A DNA stretch of 60,000 nt, from NCBI GenBank assembly GCA_903813345.2, contig CAIIXF020000001.1, positions 23,023,915-23,083,914 of the forward strand. The letters are read 5' to 3'. Of this stretch, positions 54,033 through 60,000 are shown piece by piece. The DNA comes from Owenia fusiformis (lineage: Eukaryota > Annelida > Polychaeta > Sabellida > Oweniidae). Below the pieces are notes generated by a model. It did not search any database and was not told the origin of the DNA. It saw nothing but the letters and a program-made list of their open reading frames with translations. The position numbers were made by a program, and so were the translations under genes. Position 1 is the first letter of the stretch. Each line of letters begins with the position of its first letter.

Positions 54033-55789
54033 GTGAGACATTTAATTATATTTATTAAGAATATAGACTTTAGGATATAGGTCACATTTATATGCTAAAT
54101 TGGTGTGTCGATCGCTGCAATTTCACTTAGATCTGGACAATGTTATTCCAATGAAAAAATCTTGAATGAAAGTTTTGCCTAAATTTGAGCAATGGCTGCC
54201 ATTGGCATTGAAATTGCAGTGTAGTTGTTATGTTTTTATATAGAATACCAGCTACCATATATTTGGATACATCTTTGGAGCATATTGTTATGTACTTGTT
54301 GTACCTTAAAATTGGGAAAGATCGTGTTTAAATGTCTTACAACCAGAAACACCACAATGAAACAGCTGTCAATAAATTGTGGTCAGTGTCATGGTGATGA
54401 TTGATGTTTCTTTGTGTATATAATGTATTACATCTACATATGCAACACGTCGTCGGTCATTTATCATTTCTTCAATATAAGTGCTAGGGTTTATTTCATT
54501 CAATTTTTACAGATAATGCCAACAGTCACTGATTATAAATAGGCACACAATAAAACCATGCTTGTTCTTTATCAAGACTTTAGCGAGCAGATCATGAATT
54601 GGTGAGGATGTGACCACATTGACAGGTCTGTCATGTTGACAATTGGTTGATAACTAATTATCCTATGTCACAAGTGATTTACCAATGTCCTTGACTTGTG
54701 CCATCGTAAACATTACCAAATCAACATGACTTATGTGTAAGAGAAGATGGATTATAAAACATGCCAAGCCTTCCACCCACACTCACGAAAGCTATCAAAG
54801 CCCACTCCTTGTTAAAAAGTAGTCCACCTTGATAAGCTAACGAGTTACAAATACATTTATGAAAACTACATTGAGTTGTACTGTAAGTGTTGAAGTATAT
54901 GGAATATAACTATACCATATACTGTAACTCTTGTTGAACGTTAAATGTCCACCTCAGGGATCAGATAACAACTTGAGATTTGGATTACAAGTTACAACCC
55001 TCAAGCTCAAAGTGACAATTTTAATATTGAATAAAAAAATCAATCAAACAAAAGCTCAGGAATAAAAGGCAGATGGTATCAGAAAAATAGGTCTTTTGAA
55101 TAGCCTTTAATTAAATGTAATTAACAAGAAAAAATGGACAGCATTGTTTTGATCTGGCCCCTGAGTTGGAAAATATTGCACATGTACTTAAAGCCCTTTA
55201 AACATTTAAATTGTATAGCTAGACAGTTGAAAAGCCTAACAGCTGATTGTCTAGTATCGGTGGTAAGCAGGTGTTTGGAACACTCCTGCTTTGTTCAGCT
55301 TTAATTTACTAGATTTAAGTAAAGATGGCCTTATTTATATCTACATTTAAGTTTTTTTTAGATTCTGATGTTTTTGTATTGAGTTCATGTGTTAAGTTAG
55401 TTTAGTACCAATCATCACCTTAGGCTTATATCATCCGTATACAGTATATGTATTTAAGATAAGATAAAATAAGTGATGATTTACTTGACTTAACTCCATA
55501 TGATGTTTGGGGATACCAATATGTCTTTCTGTTGTACACTACATGTAAAATAGGTTTGCATAAATGTACATGAACTATCTATGTGCAATGATCAGCTGCC
55601 ATTTATGGTTTTGGTATATAATTCTCAATTATGCATTTATTTTTTATTTTTAGCTTCACTTTAAATTCATTTGTTGAGTGCAGTATGCAAGTTCAATTCA
55701 ATTCAATTCACTTTATTTCAAATGTTTCAAGTCATAAAAACTACTTTTGCGAGAGGGTACCTACCTGGATATGTTTTTTATGTTGCTTG
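54033..55789. other. Probable 5'UTR intron; LINE tail near its end
   Basis: No coding exon seen. 55685-55740 (TTCAATTCAATTCAATTCAC then TTTATTTCAAATG) is the reverse of a LINE 3' end with a (TTGAA)n tail. Confidence 0.4.
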
Positions 55790-56710
55790 TAGGTTAAAAA
55801 TAAATGCACTTGTTGCATTTCTAGTCTAAAAATTAATGCACTTGTTGCATTTTTAATCTAAAAATTAATGCACTTGTTGTATTTCTAGTCTCAATTATGT
55901 ACTTGTTGCATTTCTAGTCTCCATTTCTAGTCTCAAAATTAATGCACTTGCATTTCTAGTCTCAGAATTAATGCATGTGTTGCATTTCTAGTCTCTAAAT
56001 TAATGCACTTGTTGCCTAGTCTCAGAATTAATGTACTTGTAGCATTTGTAGCCTCAAATTAATGCACTTTTTGCATTTCTAGTCTCAGAATTAATGTACT
56101 TGTTGCATTTCTTGTCTCAAAATTAATGCACTCGTTCCATTTCTAGTCTCAAAATTAATGCACTTGCATTTCTAGTCTCAGAATTAATGCATGTGTTGCA
56201 TTTCTAGTCTCTAAATTAATGCTTTTGTTGCCTAGTCTCAGAATTAATGTACTTGTAGCATTTGTAGCCTCAATGCACTTTTTGCATTTCTAGTCTCAGA
56301 ATTAATGAACTTGTTACATTTCTAGTCCCAAAATCAATGCACTTGTAGCATTTGTAGCCTCAAGTTGTTGCACTTTTGCATTTCTAGTCTCAGAATTAAT
56401 GCACTTGTTACATTTCTAGTCCCAAAATCAATGCACTTGTAGCATTTGTAGCCTCAAGTTGTTGCACTTTTTGCATTTCTAGTCTCAGAATTAATGCACT
56501 TGTAGCATTTGTAGCCTCAAGTTGATGCACTTGTTGCATTTCTAGTCTCAGAATTAATGCGCTTGTAGCATTTGTAGCCTCAAATTAAAGCACTTGTTGC
56601 ATTTCTAGACTCAGAATTAATGCACTTGTAGCATTTGTAGCCACTGTTTGTAGCCTCAATTTGATGCACTTCTTGCGAGTTCTAGTCTGAATTAGTACAC
56701 TTGCTCAATT
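55790..56710 (+). repeat. Minisatellite, about 32-bp unit, near 28 copies
   Basis: Unit approximates TTAATGCACTTGTTGCATTT-CTAGTCTCAAAA. Later copies form dimers alternating TTGCATTTCTAGTCTCAGAA and TAGCATTTGTAGCCTCAA. Ends about 150 bp before the first coding exon of the next gene. Confidence 0.92.
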
Positions 56711-56862
56711 TCTATATTCATTATGAAATGAATAAATTACTTTAGAAGTATTTATTTATCATCTCTACTAAAATATTGATATTCACAGTATCCACAATTT
56801 ATCACAGAAATACTCCTTCTTGGGTAAGGCTGGTATGTTTAAAATCTTTGCTTATTTGTAGG

Positions 56863-57138
56863 ATGTCTAGCTACGGAGGAGGAACTCTTCACCAGTCCTT
56901 CAACAATTCAGCCTCGACATCCTACATCAAATCTGAGCTTGACTGTTCGTCATTCATCAAGAATGAGAAAGGAGCCTATGGGTCGCCAACCCACCAGCAG
57001 CTCATGTACCTACCTAGTGTTTATGACAGTGGAGAGACGATCGTTGTGAATCCTAGTAGTCTTACATCAAGCCCGGGCTACACTCCTGGCCCTAGCTATG
57101 TATCCAACTGTAAACCTGCACTTGGAAGACCACCCCAG
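56863..57138 (+). CDS. First coding exon of an unidentified Ser/Pro/Tyr-rich protein
   Basis: The acceptor TTATTTGTAG lies at 56852-56861, the ATG follows at 56863, and the frame stays open 92 codons to CAG|GTAAGC at 57138 (phase 0). The sequence starts MSSYGGGTLHQSFNNS, includes YIKSELDCSSFIKNEK (a possible psi-K-x-E SUMO site at IKSE) and ends CKPALGRPPQ. Composition (Ser, Tyr, Pro, Gly, Asn) suggests a disordered N-terminus, as in many transcription factors or co-regulators. I do not recognise the family. A weak resemblance of DCSSFIKNE to estrogen-related-receptor N-termini was noted but is not enough for a call. The rest of the gene lies beyond the window or in exons after 57138 that I could not identify. 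Confidence 0.7.
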
Positions 57139-58594
57139 GTAAGCATGTTACTCATCGCTTTCTTCAAAATTCATTTATCACTGACACATATTTATTTAGG
57201 AATAACCACAATTGGTTGGTCTAATTTGAACATTTGATTAGTAGGTTCAGATAGACCAGACTAAAAAAGTCCAAATGCAATTGCCGTATTCGTTGTTCCC
57301 TCTTCAAAAGATGAGACACAAAAGATTTTCCTTATAAGGTCAAAAATATTTCCCATGATGCAATTCGCGGAGAAACAAATTCATACTTCCTTGTTTTCCC
57401 CCCATAGGTTTAACATGGGGATTTTCACACCTATTTTTCAATCGATATATTCGTTCGTATTCCCGTATGGGATGGGAGTACAGAAAAAAATTTCAGAAAT
57501 GATTGATCTCCTTTTCATCTTAATATAACACATATTTTTTCATTGTTTTGATTCATAGCTTGGTGTAAGTGATGATTAAAAAGTGAGAAAATATTGGGGA
57601 AGAGAAGGTCACATGATCAGTTGACTAGTCGCCATATTGAAAAAAATAATTTCATTTGACTTTCAACACTTTCATTCCAATCTTACCACAAACTGCAACA
57701 TTATTGCAACAACAGAACAAAAGTACTCATCTTCAAATTGCATAATAGAGTTACGTTGAAAACCCCTTACGTCAAACAACTTAGCAGTTGACCATAGAAG
57801 ATGCACCGCAATTATCTAGGCCAATCGGTTCAGTGTCTGAAAGCAAATCTATTGTACTCCTTTCCGAATTTTATTGTTCATTATACAAACTTTTCCTGAT
57901 TATACTCGGTATACTGATTAAGCAATGACAAAGAAAAATACTTCTGATGGTGTCATTGTTTTTTTATTTAGCATGCGGGTGTAAAAACAAAATGGCGCAG
58001 TTAGTTTGATTTAGAACTTTCAGGTCACGCAAATAGCTACGCGAAATGTACCGTTGGAAAATATTGACCAATCACTTTGTCCTTTTTGAGGACTTTTTAA
58101 GTAAATATATCCGTACCTTCTCGATTAAAGAGCGAACCACGAAAAGGCCTAATTAGAAATAATTTTGATTAACTTCATTAAAAATCCAAAATTCAGTCAA
58201 ATTGATATTATATTTGAAATCTACAGGTAAAATTACATCTGGAAATGTGGTTTATTGACTTTGAAAATTTGATTTATTTTGAGAATGTGACTTCTAGGTC
58301 GGGGAGATTCCCTATAATCCTCATGTTATAAAAGCACAAAAAGTGAAATATCTTTTTTTTTCTTGTATTGGACAGATACTATTTTCTTTTACTGAACATA
58401 TTTTGATTTGTATAACTATCAGATACATAAAGAGTAATATGAAAATTGAATCACTAAAACTGATGAATATTCAAGTTCATGGGAAATTTCTAATGCCCGA
58501 ATTAGCCGCCTTGTGATGAAACTAGTAAGTATGGGATCTGGGTTATTATTAAGTTATTGTTGTAGTCTTGCTTCAAACCCTTGTTACTCCAGCC
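57139..58594 (+). other. Intron of the last gene, no exon seen
   Basis: Starts GTAAGC. I find no splice-bounded frame or repeat that I can support before the MITE at 58595. Confidence 0.45.
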
Positions 58595-58801
58595 CAGGCC
58601 CGTAGCCAGGGGGGGTTCGCAGGGTTCGGGCGAACCCCCCCCCCTGGCCAAAAATTCTTTCAAAATCATGCAATTTTTGACCATTTTGAGCACTTCTCTA
58701 GTGATTTTAGCCTAATTTGGTCCAAAATTGTCAAATGTGAACCCCCCCTGGAAATTTTTGAAAATTGAACCCCCCCTTGGCAAATCCTGGCTACGGGCCT
58801 G
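58595..58801. mobile_element. hAT-type MITE, 207 bp, with perfect 8-bp target duplication
   Basis: Terminal inverted repeats CAGGCCCGTAGCCAGG / CCTGGCTACGGGCCTG, flanked on both sides by CTCCAGCC (58587-58594 and 58802-58809). An 8-bp duplication with CAG-starting ends is the hAT signature. Non-coding. Confidence 0.9.
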
Positions 58802-59097
58802 CTCCAGCCCCTAAATACATCACCTAAGATTTGATGCAGATTAGTTTTGTGGTTACATTAGAAAAAAAGAGTTGTCATACAACATTACTACTCTGCTTTC
58901 TTACAAATTACCAATGATTTTTGTTAAAAACATTTCTGTCTTCAACTCTCATTTAATATTACTATATATATATAGCATCTCAAGACAAGGTTTAGAGTTT
59001 CAATCTTGGATGAGGTAATATGTTGTTTTTTGTGTTCTTTTCTTGACTGTTCATTTTTATCTTTTTTAGTTTTTTATTTTATTTTAGTTTAGACTGT

Positions 59098-59170
59098 AGT
59101 GTCACCATTATTCCATCAAGTAGTGGTGACATATTGTACAAGGAGTGGTGACATATTGTTCTAGTTCTAT
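59098..59170. repeat. Fragment of the GTGGTGACATATT dispersed repeat
   Basis: AGTGGTGACATATTGTACAA then AGTGGTGACATATTGTTC: two close copies of the head also found at 47680 and 14139. Confidence 0.4.
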
Positions 59171-59242
59171 CATTTTTGTGACTGGTGTTAGTGTTGTTGG
59201 TTGACATACATGTATATGTTTTATCAAAAATTAAGAGAGGTG

Positions 59243-59416
59243 CAGGGGTTTCACTAGAAATTCCGACAACAGGCTATATAAATGAAAACAACAGGTTATA
59301 TTAATGGAAATCATAAATTAAACATGGAAAAGTTGAAAAATCCCTAAAAACAACAGGCGATTTTGTGAAAACAACCGGTGAAAATCGCCGGTTGCATGCT
59401 GCTAATGAAAGCCCTG
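59243..59416. mobile_element. Short hAT-like MITE (174 bp)
   Basis: Ends CAGGGGTTTCACTAG and inverted CAGGGCTTTCATTAG. AACAACAGG-type words repeat inside. Flanks do not show a clear 8-bp duplication. Confidence 0.5.
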
Positions 59417-59691
59417 AAGGTGTTTGTTTATAATTAAACTATGAATTTAGTTATTTATATAAACTAAAAACACAAATGGCAACATTATATATGAAACAAC
59501 ACAATTCAGCAATCACCCATTTAAGCAAGTAAAGATTTTCTCCTTCATGAGTCAATATGTTATTGTGTCTACAGAGATCACGATAGTTGAAAAAACTTGT
59601 TAGCCATTGTGGCTAAATCTTCCAAAATATTTTTAGCCAACCAAAATATGAATTAGCCATTTTGAAAAACCGTAAAAAAGGGAATTCGCAA

Positions 59692-60000
59692 TAGAGGTGT
59701 CACGGTCCAAGAAAATTTCGGTACTGTACGGAACGGTACAAATGGTCTCAACACGTTACTTTCGGGACGGGACAGGACAGAATATTAAAAATGATGAAAT
59801 GTCTGATGATGACAGTTTCACTTTCAGTTTCACTTTTCAAAATCATATTCAGGAATAAAAAAACGTCCATTAAAATTGAATGTAAAGCATCTGCCGCGAA
59901 TGTGATCGGCATTTCACATAGTCTGCACGGTGTTATATTACCAATTCGTTTACCTTGTGATATCGGAGTCCCAAAATACTTCCAAACTGCCGACTTTTTC
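59692..60000. mobile_element. Possible left end of a hAT element running off the window
   Basis: AGAGGTGTCACGGTCCAAGA followed by CGGTACTGTACGGAACGGTA resembles common hAT termini (AGAGGTGTCA...). The other end is not in the window. Confidence 0.3.

Noticed and set aside
56863-57138. Estrogen-related receptor N-terminus
   Set aside because: Only a short DCSSFIKNE-like resemblance; no zinc-finger exon visible in the window.
58502-58768. Frames with Pro/Gly-rich text on both strands
   Set aside because: They lie within the hAT MITE and its poly-C tracts.
59580-59680. TTAGCCATTGTGGCTAA palindrome as a regulatory site
   Set aside because: Embedded among repeat-like text with no other support.

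Overview
This is eukaryotic nuclear DNA: AT-rich, with small coding exons bounded by GT..AG introns, metazoan-only protein families, LINE tails and many short inverted-repeat transposons. The gene set (EGF/von Willebrand A array protein, NIT-domain receptor guanylate cyclase, FAM167-like protein, TMEM249/CatSper-theta-like protein, COA7, PDIA6) suggests a marine invertebrate. I lean towards a deuterostome of the hemichordate/echinoderm grade, but that is an inference from gene content and not proven. All gene models below were assembled by eye from splice signals and reading-frame continuity; phases agree across every listed junction.

Layout. 226-13066 (+): the 3' part of a large secreted or adhesive protein, 26 exons encoding six VWA and five EGF modules in strict alternation, followed by a probable 3'UTR intron and a poly(A) signal near 14055. 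13.4-22.0 kb: gene-poor and full of transposons, including a MITE with long terminal inverted repeats, a 5'-truncated LINE lying inside a DNA transposon, and a fold-back element. 22027-25522 (+): two-exon FAM167-like gene. 25726-26361 (+): single-exon TMEM249-like gene. 27035-32241 (-): complete eight-exon NIT guanylate cyclase (701 aa), with a G-rich inverted-repeat element in its second intron. 32.2-36.0 kb: nested repeats. 36055-37759 (-): three-exon COA7 (228 aa). 39277-48462 (+): eleven-exon PDIA6 (443 aa, ends KDEL), head-to-head with COA7 and preceded by a perfect ER-stress response element. 48.5-56.8 kb: tandem repeats and MITEs. 56863-57138 (+): first coding exon of an unidentified Ser-rich protein that continues beyond the window.

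The most unusual pattern is that three tandem arrays are built from exon/intron boundaries. A 119-bp unit carrying the PDIA6 exon 2 acceptor plus coding start occurs seven times; an 84-bp unit carrying the PDIA6 exon 4 acceptor occurs twice, the first copy with a broken AG; and a 63-76-bp unit carrying a VWA-gene exon end plus donor occurs about twelve times. In the PDIA6 exon 2 array only the last acceptor gives the functional protein, so splice-site choice there could act as an unproductive-splicing control. The genes are not an operon or a common pathway. The one visible functional link is PDIA6, an ER disulfide isomerase, with its own stress-response element.
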